From positions 496,001-560,000 of the forward strand of contig NZ_JAUDRZ010000002.1 in assembly GCF_030380735.1 (NCBI RefSeq): a stretch of DNA of 64,000 bases. The letters are read 5' to 3'. A program made the position numbers and the translations under genes. This DNA comes from Rhizobium sp. S152 (GTDB lineage Bacteria; Pseudomonadota; Alphaproteobacteria; Rhizobiales; Rhizobiaceae). Within the stretch, counting starts at the first letter, position 1. Each line of letters starts with the position of its first letter. Of this stretch, positions 19,581-27,985 are shown in pieces. Below the pieces are notes generated by a model that was not told where the DNA came from, ran no database searches, and saw nothing but the letters and a program-made list of their open reading frames with translations.

Positions 19581-19901
19581 CTAGATGAAACCGATGTGAC
19601 CACCGAAGGGAACGTCGTCCTCATCAAGATTTCCGGTGCCGATCCTGTCACTTTCGCCAGATAGTTTGCGCGTGGCAGGTTCGTCGGCGTCCTTTTTGTC
19701 ATCGCCGCGTTCTCTATGCTCTGAGGCGCGTTCCTCGCCGAGACCGGAACGTTTTGCATTGCGCGGATCACGAATATCGTTGATCGCGGACTGCCGCTCC
19801 GCCACCCATGCCATGTCTGGTTCGGCGAGGGACACGCTACGATCGATGCGCGTCGCGGCGGAGGCAACGGTTGACGAAACCTTTTCGACTTTTTCGACCA
19901 T
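19581..19901 (-). CDS. Small hydrophilic hypothetical protein
   Basis: Protein of 106 residues starting at 19901 after a GGGAGG ribosome binding site. It begins with a helical segment (EKVEKVSSTVASAATRIDR) and is otherwise very polar, with RDPRNAKRSGLGEERASEH and DDKKDADEP, and ends DVPFGGHIGFI. It looks intrinsically disordered and cytoplasmic. Similar small charged proteins with a conserved glycine/aromatic end occur in Rhizobium, but no function is known to me. It is followed by the hairpin at 19540. Confidence 0.6.
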   Translation of the reverse strand: MVEKVEKVSSTVASAATRIDRSVSLAEPDMAWVAERQSAINDIRDPRNAKRSGLGEERASEHRERGDDKKDADEPATRKLSGESDRIGTGNLDEDDVPFGGHIGFI

Positions 19902-19928
19902 GAGGCCTCCCGATCAATCGCCCGAGCG

Positions 19929-20816
19929 CTATGACTTCTTGAACGCCTTCCGACCTTCTTCGTCCAGCGCGGCAAACTGATCATTCGTCAGAACCACATC
20001 CGCCGCCTGAACATTCTCTTCCAAATGCCTGACTTTCGACGTCCCCGGAATCGGTATCATCACCGGACTGCGCTTGAGCACCCAGGCAAGAGCGACCTGA
20101 CTTGGCGACACCCCGTGCAGCGTCGCAACAGAATCGAGCAGTGACCCCGGCTTGGCGAGATCGCCAGCGGCGAGGGGATACCAGGGAATAAAGCCGATCT
20201 TGTTTTTGGTGCAGTAGTCAAGGACGTCTTCACTGGTGCGGTCCACCAGATTGTATCGATTCTGAACTGTCGCAACCTTGAACACCTTCGAGGCGGCCTC
20301 GATATCCGCAACGGAAACCTCGCTGAGACCTGCATGTCGGATAAGGCCGGAATCAATCAACGACTTGATCGCGTCGAATTGCTCTTTCGCGGGAACCTTG
20401 GGATCGATGCGATGGAGTTGCCAGAGGTCGATTTGCTCAACACCCAGATTCCGCAGGCTCTTGTGAACCTGTTGGATGAGGTATTCAGGTCGCCCCACGG
20501 GCAGCCAGATATCCGGACCATGCCGGGTCAACCCACCCTTTGTCGCGACGATCGAGCCTTCCGCGTAGGGATGAAGCGCCTCCTTGATCAGCCACTCAGA
20601 AACATCCGGACCGTAGGAATCCGCCGTGTCGATGAAGTTGACCCCAAGCGCCGGAAGACGCCTCAACGTCCGGATCCCTTCATCATGGTCAGCTGGTGGA
20701 CCCCATATGCCCGACCCGGTCACGCGCATCGCGCCGAAGCCAAGCCGGTTCACTTCCAGATCGCCGCTGATTTTGAATGTCCCTGATTTTGCTGCGCTGT
20801 ACTCCGGCATGGCCAT
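19929..20816 (-). CDS. Aldo/keto reductase
   Basis: NADPH-dependent oxidoreductase of 295 residues with the (beta/alpha)8 aldo/keto reductase fold. The catalytic tetrad is visible: Asp63 and Tyr68 in FIDTADSYG, Lys93 in VATKGGL and His135 in DLWQLHRID. The C-terminal cofactor motif is [18 protein letters not shown]. It resembles the YdbC/oxidoreductase branch acting on small aldehydes, but the substrate cannot be inferred. The gene stands alone, 27 bases upstream of the small protein at 19581. Confidence 0.92.
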   Translation of the reverse strand: MAMPEYSAAKSGTFKISGDLEVNRLGFGAMRVTGSGIWGPPADHDEGIRTLRRLPALGVNFIDTADSYGPDVSEWLIKEALHPYAEGSIVATKGGLTRHGPDIWLPVGRPEYLIQQVHKSLRNLGVEQIDLWQLHRIDPKVPAKEQFDAIKSLIDSGLIRHAGLSEVSVADIEAASKVFKVATVQNRYNLVDRTSEDVLDYCTKNKIGFIPWYPLAAGDLAKPGSLLDSVATLHGVSPSQVALAWVLKRSPVMIPIPGTSKVRHLEENVQAADVVLTNDQFAALDEEGRKAFKKS

Positions 20817-21162
20817 ACCCTCCTACCGATGGTGACGTTTTGAGTATCCCTAAACTTAGGGAAATCCACGCGGGGTTAAAGGCTTTCCGCCATATTTAGG
20901 ACCGACGCGAGAGGAGTGGCTATATGCGGCGTCTAGGTTCCAGAAAATGCCGTTTCGTTTCTGTTGCTGAGTGAGTGAGTGCGGAAAAAGCCCGCAATCG
21001 AAGGGCGCGGAGCTACCGTTGCACTGAAAATGATTTCATAACCGTTGCGCATGCCCTGTTGCGCCGCCAGCGACGAAATTGGATTTCGTATTGCGTTTGC
21101 GCTGTTGCGTTTACAACGCGGAAAGGCGGTCTCCTGCGCGAGAAGCCTCCCGCCGTGTGCGT
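20817..21162. other. Intergenic region, no supported gene
   Basis: These 346 bases separate the aldo/keto reductase start from the XRE regulator stop. No ribosome binding site with a protein-like frame is seen. The base composition is slightly less GC-rich, in keeping with the left edge of the island that follows. I see no att-type repeat or tRNA remnant. Confidence 0.4.
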
Positions 21163-21423
21163 CTACGCCTCTCGGTCGGCGGTAGGGCTATCGCTGGTGA
21201 AAAACAAGCCCCATCCCCTCGTTCCGTCACTTTCAACCAACTCGATCCCTCGATCGCGGAATACAGAACGTACCTTCATCATCGTGTCGATCAGCACATA
21301 GTCCTGGGCTGTTTCAATACTGTAGATCGTTCGATCAGACAGACCTGCCAAATCAGCCAGTTCCTTTCGGGAAAGGCCTAGAGCCGTCCGTGCGGCTTTC
21401 ACGATCAGGTGTTTCGTCGACAT
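21163..21423 (-). CDS. Small XRE-type helix-turn-helix regulator
   Basis: Cytoplasmic DNA-binding protein of 86 residues from ATG 21423 (a TTG at 21432 could add three). Residues about 9-60 form a Cro/CI-type helix-turn-helix (ALGLSRKELADLAGLSDRTIYSIE). The short C-terminus contains RDRGIELVESDGTRGWGLFF, a segment typical of small XRE proteins with this layout (helix-turn-helix, then VFRDRGIEL). It is divergent from the four-gene set starting at 21609 and probably represses it and itself, as such proteins do in phage and toxin modules. Confidence 0.82.
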   Translation of the reverse strand: MSTKHLIVKAARTALGLSRKELADLAGLSDRTIYSIETAQDYVLIDTMMKVRSVFRDRGIELVESDGTRGWGLFFTSDSPTADREA

Positions 21424-21496
21424 TCGCAACAAATCTCACGACCGCTGAATCCTTGCAAACTGAACGACAAAAATTGTTGACATGCTTCCCAAAAAC

Positions 21497-21530
21497 GGAA
21501 ACAGTTTGCCGCAAATAGGAAATGTGTTTC
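21497..21530. promoter_or_regulatory. Candidate operator pair for the XRE regulator
   Basis: Two similar imperfect palindromes, GGAAACAGTTTGCC (from 21497) and GGAAATGTGTTTC (from 21518), start exactly 21 bases apart, two turns of DNA. They lie in the divergent spacer between the XRE gene and the 21609 gene, next to a TTGACA box at 21477-21482. Binding by the XRE protein is inferred from position. Confidence 0.4.
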
Positions 21531-21608
21531 TCAATTACGGAATCGAGCGTTGCCGCTGTGTCTGGGCTGCTCGCGAGACGCACGAATCAAATGAGGAAGG
21601 AGGCATGC

Positions 21609-22034
21609 ATGCTGAGGATCCACGACGGTCTCGAGAGTAGCCCAAGGCGACTTCTCACAGCCTACGGTGAAACTTACGCCGCCCTTGGTCGCGACCTTCT
21701 GAGTGAAGCGGTTAAGGGTACGGGGGGTGAGATGCTCTCTGCACTGGACGTAGTAGACCAATGGGAAATCGGGACGCGAGAGATCCCGATCTTGCTCGGG
21801 CGTCTCTCAGTTGGCGGAAGCCCCTCTGCAAGTTTGATCTCGATGCCGATTTCCGAAGTTCAAATGCTTTCCAAGAGCCTCGGGTTGGTCAGGTGCACTA
21901 CCGGTTGGTATCGGTTGGGTATCCGCGCCCCGGCCTCATTGGAGGTCGCGCGTTTCGAGCACTGCCGGAAGAGGAATACAGCTTTGACTTCTCAATTTGA
22001 CCCGCGAACCGTTGAAAACGGGGGAAGCGCTTGA
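21609..22034 (+). CDS. Small protein with WYRLG motif (DUF6634-like), first of the protease cassette
   Basis: Protein of 141 residues; ATG 21609 has a strong GGAAGGAGG five bases upstream. It has an N-terminal helical region (RRLLTAYGETYAALGRDLLSE) and a conserved-looking block at 41-104 ending GLVRCTTGWYRLG. The same block and ending occur in the next gene's product at matching spacing, so the two look like distant paralogues. From memory this resembles a rhizobial small-protein family annotated DUF6634, not verified. A diverged tail of 37 residues follows the motif. The stop overlaps the next gene's TTG start (TTGA). Function unknown; an adaptor or substrate of the protease is a guess. Confidence 0.6.
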   Translation: MLRIHDGLESSPRRLLTAYGETYAALGRDLLSEAVKGTGGEMLSALDVVDQWEIGTREIPILLGRLSVGGSPSASLISMPISEVQMLSKSLGLVRCTTGWYRLGIRAPASLEVARFEHCRKRNTALTSQFDPRTVENGGSA

Positions 22035-22333
22035 ACAGGTTTCAATGGATAGACAGCCAGACGACCGAGCTCCTGCTTGAGGACATACATCGGGCGAATG
22101 CGGGTGACTTCGAAATGGTCGATATGGCGAGTGCGCCGCTGCTCGACAGCTACAAGGCTGTCGTTGGACACGCGTACGCGCTTTCGGGGATCGTGAGCGG
22201 GCATCCGAGTCTGCGAGAAGGCAGGGAGATTTTCACCAGCCAGCTCTTCTTCTTGGATTCAGAACGCGGTCTCGCGAGGACGATGAACCGTTGGTATCGG
22301 CTGGGAAATCGAGAGCAGGGCGGGAGGAACTAG
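22031..22333 (+). CDS. Small protein with WYRLG motif (DUF6634-like), second copy
   Basis: Protein of 100 residues, best start TTG 22031 overlapping the previous stop, with GGGGAAGCG upstream. It contains GHPSLREGREIFTSQLFFLDSERG and the ending GLARTMNRWYRLG at 80-92. From residue 31 it aligns almost without gaps with residues 41-104 of the preceding protein. This copy is closer to the family pattern as I remember it (SGHP...TS...GxARTxxRWYRLG). One base separates its stop from the AAA+ protease start, indicating translational coupling with the enzyme. Confidence 0.65.
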   Translation: MNRFQWIDSQTTELLLEDIHRANAGDFEMVDMASAPLLDSYKAVVGHAYALSGIVSGHPSLREGREIFTSQLFFLDSERGLARTMNRWYRLGNREQGGRN

Positions 22334-22334
22334 A

Positions 22335-24206
22335 ATGGAGTTCGCTGATCCGAAAACGAGAGCGGAGAAGCTCTCTAAAGAGGCGGCCGTTTTGCTTGCT
22401 GGATGTGGTCTGGTTCGCGCCGCCGGAAATATCGGCAGGTTGCGGTATGGCGTGAGGGGATTCCTGGTTTTTGTGGTTCCTCCAGGATATCGGGTAGACG
22501 AATATGAGGCGGCCGCATTGGCGCTGCTTGGCGTAAAGCGCGATCGTTGGACCGGTGACTGGGTGCATAAGGATGTCAGGGTCCGTCTTGCCAACCCGCC
22601 TCGCATAAAGGGTGTAGCTCATACTCCAGCATCGATCTTCAACTTGAAAGGTGTCGATGTCCTCATCGCGGGGAACATCGACGATGTGCCGAAAGACGTG
22701 CGCTTTGCGGCCACTGCGGTGATGTTTGTCGATCCGCCAACTGCCCAACACGTCAATGCCGCAAGGCGACTGTTCGGCAAGAAGCCGTTTTCCGTCGAAG
22801 TGGCTTCCGAGTTGGCCAAGCGTCCTCAGAATGCGATGCTCGCAGCGATCCTGAAGCCAAATTTCACCGAGGATTGCATTCAGGTTATCGACGGCTTCAA
22901 CAGCGTGGATGCCATTGGACCCAGTCTTTTTGAACTGCCCGGCTACGATGGAGTGAAGCCGTGGGCGAGAGATCTTGTCGATAACGTATCCCGGTGGCGT
23001 GAAAAGAAGCTCGATTGGAAATTGACCAGGGCAGGGGTTTTGATTTCGGGTCCGCCGGGCACCGGGAAAACACTTTTCGCGTCTGGGCTTGCGAGCGCGC
23101 TGGGGATGAGACTGGAAACGACCACGATCGGCGCATGGCAGTCGGCGGGTGCGCTCGACGACATGCTCGCAGCGATGCGGAAGACGTTCGATAACGTGAA
23201 CGATGGAAGGGGAGCCGTACTTTTCGTCGACGAGTTAGACGCCATTGGCAAGCGGTTAGCGAAACCGTCGGAACATCATAACGATCAATACTGGCAGGTG
23301 GTGGTCACGTACTTCCTGACCCTCTTGTCAACTCTTGGAGAGGGTGTCGTCTTTGTAGGCGCCACAAACTATCCGGATTGGATTGACTCCGCGATCCTGC
23401 GGGCGGGAAGGATTGATGAACACTTCGTGCTTTCGCTGCCAGACAGCCAAACGAGGGCGGAAATCCTGAGCCATCACGCGGGGGGCGCACTGCCGCTCGA
23501 ATCCTTGACGGACATTGCCCTAGAGCTTGAGGGAAAACCGGGTGCGGATCTTGCGCGGCTGGTTCAAAGAGCCCAACGAGCGGCAAGGAATGACAACAGA
23601 GAACTGGAGTTGCGTGATCTGGAGGCACAGCTTCCTGAAAAGGTGCCCTATACCGCGCAGCAGATGCTGAGGCTGGCAGCGCACGAAGCTGGGCATGCAT
23701 TGGTCTCGCTTGCACTGGGCCACGCGACGGCCGCGACTATAGAGATCAGGGATAGCTTCGACCCGAACGGCGAAGGATCCGTTGGCGGAAGCACGGTCTA
23801 CAATTTGGCGCCAGATCACTTCCCAACGGAGACGACGCTATTGAACCGAATTGCCGTATCCTTGGCGGGCATGGCTGCGGAGTTCGTCGTTTTCGGAGAT
23901 CGATCTATCGGGGCAGGAGGGAGCATCGGCAGCGACGTCGAACGTGCGACTGCTGTCGCAAGGCGGATGGTCGGAAGCTATGGGCTCGGCAAATCCCCAG
24001 TGTTCATGGGCACCGTCAGGGATTTAGGCGACAAACCGCTTCCGGATAAAATGGAAGCCGAGGTGGCGCAGATCCTTGAGGGCCAATGGAAGCGAGTGCG
24101 GGACATGCTGATGGAAGATCGCGAGCGAATCCTTGGGCTCGCAGGCGACATTGTCACCCACGGCTCCGTGAAGCTGGAGCGTAGCGGAACGGCGAAGGCG
24201 GCCTGA
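22335..24206 (+). CDS. Membrane-less FtsH-like AAA+ zinc metalloprotease (M41)
   Basis: ATP-dependent protease of 623 residues. The N-terminal 210 residues match no domain I recognise and contain no membrane helix, unlike FtsH. The AAA+ module follows: Walker A GPPGTGKT (239-246), Walker B VLFVDELDAIG (295-305), sensor and GATN segment, and arginine finger RAGRID (366-371). The C-terminal M41 peptidase domain has the zinc motif HEAGH (450-454) and the downstream GSDVERATAVARRMV region holding the third ligand. So ATPase and protease sites look intact in a soluble enzyme. Its partners upstream are two small paralogous proteins. It may degrade a specific regulator or act in stress or conflict responses; nothing here settles the substrate. 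Confidence 0.88.
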   Translation: MEFADPKTRAEKLSKEAAVLLAGCGLVRAAGNIGRLRYGVRGFLVFVVPPGYRVDEYEAAALALLGVKRDRWTGDWVHKDVRVRLANPPRIKGVAHTPASIFNLKGVDVLIAGNIDDVPKDVRFAATAVMFVDPPTAQHVNAARRLFGKKPFSVEVASELAKRPQNAMLAAILKPNFTEDCIQVIDGFNSVDAIGPSLFELPGYDGVKPWARDLVDNVSRWREKKLDWKLTRAGVLISGPPGTGKTLFASGLASALGMRLETTTIGAWQSAGALDDMLAAMRKTFDNVNDGRGAVLFVDELDAIGKRLAKPSEHHNDQYWQVVVTYFLTLLSTLGEGVVFVGATNYPDWIDSAILRAGRIDEHFVLSLPDSQTRAEILSHHAGGALPLESLTDIALELEGKPGADLARLVQRAQRAARNDNRELELRDLEAQLPEKVPYTAQQMLRLAAHEAGHALVSLALGHATAATIEIRDSFDPNGEGSVGGSTVYNLAPDHFPTETTLLNRIAVSLAGMAAEFVVFGDRSIGAGGSIGSDVERATAVARRMVGSYGLGKSPVFMGTVRDLGDKPLPDKMEAEVAQILEGQWKRVRDMLMEDRERILGLAGDIVTHGSVKLERSGTAKAA

Positions 24207-24308
24207 CGCCACGCGACGAGAGGTGGGAATCCGCAGTCCTTATGAACGGCGTTGGAGCTATCACGCGCTATCAATGAAGGCGCTTCCAGGGTTCAAACCG
24301 GAGATCAG

Positions 24309-24695
24309 ATGACCAAGCTCGACAAACCACTCGCCGGAATGACCGTGATGATCATCGACATGAGCGATACGGCATCGAGTGTCCAACAAGGATTCGTTGA
24401 CGCTGGTGCCGAAGTCACCTCGGTCTACGACGAGGAGTCATTGAGGCAGGGCGAGTTACTTTCCCTGCCAAACGTTGCGGTGATTTATCCGGGATCCCTC
24501 GAGTTTCGAAGGATACGATACTTCTCCAACCGATTGCTGGATCAGAGGAATTGTGTCTCGCTTCTCTATGACGATCAGTTTCCAGAGGATGATCACACCT
24601 CCAAGCATCCTCTGATAATCTACAGATCTAGGCCTGTTGAAGATGTCATCGCCGCTGCGATAAGTGGCCTGCAGAAGATATCGTCAAAGCATTAA
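24309..24695 (+). CDS. Degenerate receiver-like protein
   Basis: Protein of 128 residues from ATG 24309 (GGAGATC upstream). The layout LAGMTVMIIDMSDTASSVQQGFVDAGAEV resembles the first beta-alpha unit of a CheY-like receiver (LxGxxVLIVEDE...). At the expected phospho-acceptor position the sequence reads NVAVIYPGS, with tyrosine instead of aspartate, and no conserved C-terminal lysine is obvious. It is thus a possible pseudo-receiver with no output domain. It lies 102 bases after the protease on the same strand and may be part of that operon or a neighbouring gene. Confidence 0.55.
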   Translation: MTKLDKPLAGMTVMIIDMSDTASSVQQGFVDAGAEVTSVYDEESLRQGELLSLPNVAVIYPGSLEFRRIRYFSNRLLDQRNCVSLLYDDQFPEDDHTSKHPLIIYRSRPVEDVIAAAISGLQKISSKH

Positions 24696-24735
24696 GTCAG
24701 GCCACCACAGATGTCGCGTGGGATTTTCGAATGCT

Positions 24736-25119
24736 TTAAGCGCTACTGGGGACCGGCCACCGACGGGGAGTTGCAAGGTTGTCTATTGCGTCCATGTGTG
24801 GACGGCCCCGGTTTGGCAAGAGTTTTGTCGACTGGCGACCGGTAAGCCGAGGCTTCTTGTCGTAGTAGCCGCTTTCAAGCCGTTCCTGATCGCGAAGATG
24901 TCGTTGAACGATCTCGCCCGAGGCCCAATCGCCGAGGGCCTGGAGACGCTCAAGCGTCTGACGCGCTCGCTCAGACTGTTCGGCGGCAAGACCATTCAAG
25001 CTTACAAAGTAGGACGGAACCGCGTTAGTTATTGCCCGTTCATCGGTATCTCCGTCATGAAGGAACACCGCCGGCGGGTAATTCGTAGAAACGACATTCC
25101 GCGCTGGAGAGGCGCACAA
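24736..25119 (-). CDS. Hypothetical protein, uncertain start
   Basis: An open frame of up to 127 residues reads antiparallel to the cassette. Its middle looks protein-like and helical (SYFVSLNGLAAEQSERARQTLERLQALGDW), with a basic C-terminal region (YYDKKPRLTGRQSTKLL). The only upstream starts are TTG or an internal codon; a GAGGAGATT lies close to the TTG at 25119. The N-terminal 20 residues look less natural, so a frameshift or a later start is possible. No family is recognised. Confidence 0.35.
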   Translation of the reverse strand: MCASPARNVVSTNYPPAVFLHDGDTDERAITNAVPSYFVSLNGLAAEQSERARQTLERLQALGDWASGEIVQRHLRDQERLESGYYDKKPRLTGRQSTKLLPNRGRPHMDAIDNLATPRRWPVPSSA

Positions 25120-25418
25120 TCTCCTCGAAATCCCAAGGTTGAACGGTCTTTCCTATCATCTCGGTGCCCGCTGCATCTGACTTGAACTTATAGTTTGCGA
25201 GGATACAGCACTTCCCACGAATGACCTATTGCCTTGCGTTCTCCAGACTCTCGGGTCGTTACAAAGAACCCTTAGGACAAGAACTCTAGCCCGTCGGGCA
25301 TATCGGGCGCTCAACAGCAAGCACGAGGCCGCTCTACGTCTATTCATCTCTATCGGTATTTAGTCGGCGCGGAGCTCGATCCAAATTGTGCGTCATCGAT
25401 CCCGAGCGATGCGAGGAT
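25120..25418. other. Degraded intergenic DNA, no supported gene
   Basis: Between the uncertain gene at 24736 and the RecQ fragment I find no protein-like frame with a ribosome binding site. With the truncated helicase beside it, this looks like decaying DNA at the right edge of the island. Confidence 0.4.
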
Positions 25419-25673
25419 TCATTGCTGCATAGCCTGACCTGCAGTCGCCGTGAAAGCTAGTGCAGGTGCCTCGGCAAGGCGACCATACTCTGGGCGAAAG
25501 TCCTTTTCCCATGCATCAACGCAACGGGCTTCGTCCACGACCAGGAATTCGGGTTCGCTCTTGGCCAATGCATCTCGCTCGTCGCGGCTTTTCACGAAGA
25601 AGCGTTCCGGTGCCAAGAAGCGTGGAACATCGGTTTTGTTCCCATCAAGAGCTAGTCGGGGCTTGCTCTGGGT
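25419..25673 (-). pseudogene. RecQ-family helicase fragment
   Basis: About 85 codons remain of an ATP-dependent RecQ DNA helicase. The frame reads DVPRFLAPERFF, then FLVVDEARCVDAWEKDFRPEYGRL, then LAFTATAGQAMQQ and a stop. Intact RecQ proteins have FAIDEAHCVSxWGHDFRPxY followed by ALTATA. Here H becomes R and GH becomes EK, so even the remaining motif II is damaged. Walker A, the second RecA lobe and the zinc and HRDC domains are absent. The fragment begins directly after the chrA stop codon in the same frame, so the rearrangement boundary probably coincides with the end of chrA. Confidence 0.75.
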
Positions 25674-27083
25674 TCACGGGCGAACGCCAAAAGTCAGGCC
25701 ATAGGCTAGTCCAACGAGCGCGCTTGCCGCCAGCACGGTCAGCAGGCCAATCTTGAAGCGAAACACAGCAACGATCGCAGCGAGCGTCAAGAGGAGCGAC
25801 GGCACGTTCACAGAACTTAAGACCGGCACGTCGAGTGCAATGCCGAAACCGCTCACTTTACGAACCTCCGAAAACAGAACATGCAGCGCGAACCACACGG
25901 CTAGGTTCAAGATGATGCCTACGACTGCCGCTGTGATGGCCGCCAGTGCCGCAGAGAGGGCTTGGTTGCGACGCAAAGTCTCCATGAACGGAGCGCCGAG
26001 CAGAATCCACAGGAAGCACGGGACGAAGGTGACCCACGTCGTCAGCAAGCCCCCGAGCGTTCCGGCAAGCAATGGCGATAGCCCGCCAGGCGCACGGTAG
26101 GCGCCCATGAAGCCGACAAACTGCGTGACCATGATTAGCGGGCCGGGCGTCGTCTCCGCCAGACCGAGACCGTCCAGCATCTCGCCGGGCTTCAGCCAGC
26201 CGTAGTGGTTCACCGCCTCCTGTGCCACGTAGGACAGCACCGCATAGGCGCCGCCGAATGTCACCATCGCCATCTTCGAGAAGAACATGGCAATGTCGGA
26301 GAAGACGTTATGCTGTCCGAGGAACCAAAACAGCAGGAGGATCGGCCCGAACCAAGCGATCGCACCGACCACCGCGACCCTGAGCAGCCACGCCGCGTTC
26401 GGGCGGGTATGCGCGGGCACGCCCTCGCCGAGCAGGCTGTCAGCGTCGGCGACCTGCTTGCCTCCGATCTTGCCATGGCCTCCATTTGTCGAGAAGGCCG
26501 CCCAGCCTGCCTTGCCGCCAATGAAACCAATCACCCCGGCGACGACCACCACCAGTGGGAACGGTGCCTGGAAGAGCCAGAGAGCAACGAAGGCTGCCGC
26601 CGCCAACCCGATCATGACCTTGTTCTTCAGCGATCGGCTGCCGATCCGGAGAACGGCGCCAAGAACGATGGCGAGAACCGCCGATTTCAGTCCGAAGAAC
26701 AGGGCCTGAACCGCACCGACATTGCCAAAGATCGCATAGATCCAGCTCAGTCCCATGATGGCGACCGCGCCAGGCAGCACGAACAGCGTTCCAGCGACGA
26801 GACCGCCCTTGGTCTTGTGCAGCAGCCAGCCGATGTAAATTGCCAGTTGTTGGGCCTCGGGGCCGGGCAAAAGCGTGCAGTAGTTCAGGGCGTGCAGGAA
26901 CCGTTCCTCGCCGATCCAGCGCTTCTCCTCGACGATGATCCTATGCATCACCGCGATCTGGCCGGCGGGGCCGCCGAAGCTCAGTGCGGCCACCCTTGCC
27001 CAGACCTTCACGGCTTCCGAAAACGGCAGCGAATGCTCGTCCGCACCGGGCGAACCGGTGCCTTCACTGATGGTCGTCGCCAT
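25674..27083 (-). CDS. chrA: Chromate transporter ChrA
   Basis: Inner-membrane chromate efflux protein of the CHR superfamily, 469 residues, with two homologous halves of about five or six membrane helices each. The N-terminal half carries ALSFGGPAGQIAVMH and NYCTLLPGPEAQQLAIY; the C-terminal half has MVTFGGAYAVLSYVAQEA and GLAETTPGPLIMVTQFVGF. These are the hallmark repeats of the long-chain CHR type. The gene is one base downstream of the chrB-like gene, so the pair forms a chromate-resistance operon. Full length and intact motifs suggest function. Confidence 0.93.
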   Translation of the reverse strand: MATTISEGTGSPGADEHSLPFSEAVKVWARVAALSFGGPAGQIAVMHRIIVEEKRWIGEERFLHALNYCTLLPGPEAQQLAIYIGWLLHKTKGGLVAGTLFVLPGAVAIMGLSWIYAIFGNVGAVQALFFGLKSAVLAIVLGAVLRIGSRSLKNKVMIGLAAAAFVALWLFQAPFPLVVVVAGVIGFIGGKAGWAAFSTNGGHGKIGGKQVADADSLLGEGVPAHTRPNAAWLLRVAVVGAIAWFGPILLLFWFLGQHNVFSDIAMFFSKMAMVTFGGAYAVLSYVAQEAVNHYGWLKPGEMLDGLGLAETTPGPLIMVTQFVGFMGAYRAPGGLSPLLAGTLGGLLTTWVTFVPCFLWILLGAPFMETLRRNQALSAALAAITAAVVGIILNLAVWFALHVLFSEVRKVSGFGIALDVPVLSSVNVPSLLLTLAAIVAVFRFKIGLLTVLAASALVGLAYGLTFGVRP

Positions 27084-27084
27084 G

Positions 27085-27900
27085 TCACTGCCCCGCCTTG
27101 GCGTTGGGCCAGTTGTGCGTTTCGCTGGTTGCGTCCCGGCACCATCGGTAAAAGGCGTCGTACAGCGTCAGGCCTGCCTCCAATTGTTCGAGATCGTCGT
27201 TGAACATGCGCGACAGACCTAGCGATGCCGCGAGCAGCCCGGCCACTTCAGGCGCAAGCTCCGGCCGTCCGGTGTCTGCGCCGCGCACGATCGTCGCCAG
27301 ATGGAGCAGAGGGCGGGATTTCAGGCCGAACTCCTCAAGCATCGCGTCGAAGGTGCAGAGTTCGCCGCGGTGGGACCAGAAGACGTCCTCGATGTCAAAG
27401 GGCGTCGCACCGAAGCGATCGCCGACTAGGGCAACTTCCGATGCCGGAACGAAGAGGAAAACGGCGCTTGGGTCGACAAACCGTCGGATCAGCCACGGGC
27501 AGGCGATCCGGTCGATCTTTGGCCGAGAGCGCGTCACCCAGACGGTGCGACCAAGGCCATCGCGGGACGGCAGCTTGTCGTCGGGAACGAGTAGCCCGTC
27601 GGCCTGTCGCCAGGCCTCGAAGCCGCCCTCAAGGACTTCGGCGGCAATCCCGGCGTGCCGAAGATGCGCTGCGACCCCATGGCTGAGTTTGCGCCCCTGC
27701 TGGCAGATAATGACGGCCGATCCCGTAAGTGACGGTCCCCATTCCACGATAGTCCGGTAGTCGCGCCGGATGGAACCCGGCAGATGGCGAGGGTCGGCGG
27801 CGAAATCCTCGTCGACGCGCACGTCGATAAGCGTCGGGGCACTCGGTGTGCCGACGATGCGGCTGAGCTTATCTGATGTGATCTCAAGAAATGACGGCAT
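27085..27900 (-). CDS. Rhodanese/ChrB-domain chromate-resistance protein
   Basis: Protein of 271 residues joining two domains. Residues about 10-105 form a rhodanese domain with an active-site cysteine in VIICQQGRKLSHG. Residues about 120-265 match the C-terminal ChrB domain (WVTRSRPKIDRIACPWLIRRFVDP, FDIEDVFWSHRGELCTFDAML). ChrB proteins are linked to chromate sensing and resistance; this rhodanese form lacks the N-terminal DNA-binding part of classic ChrB, so it may act as an enzyme rather than a repressor. Start 27900 is preceded by GGAGGACGC. First gene of the operon with chrA. Confidence 0.88.
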   Translation of the reverse strand: MPSFLEITSDKLSRIVGTPSAPTLIDVRVDEDFAADPRHLPGSIRRDYRTIVEWGPSLTGSAVIICQQGRKLSHGVAAHLRHAGIAAEVLEGGFEAWRQADGLLVPDDKLPSRDGLGRTVWVTRSRPKIDRIACPWLIRRFVDPSAVFLFVPASEVALVGDRFGATPFDIEDVFWSHRGELCTFDAMLEEFGLKSRPLLHLATIVRGADTGRPELAPEVAGLLAASLGLSRMFNDDLEQLEAGLTLYDAFYRWCRDATSETHNWPNAKAGQ

Positions 27901-27985
27901 GATGGCGCGTCCTCCGTTGAAGCGGGTTTACAGGACGCGATTCTTCGGCCGTGGCCTCGTGGGGCGATCGCTGCCCCATGACGTG

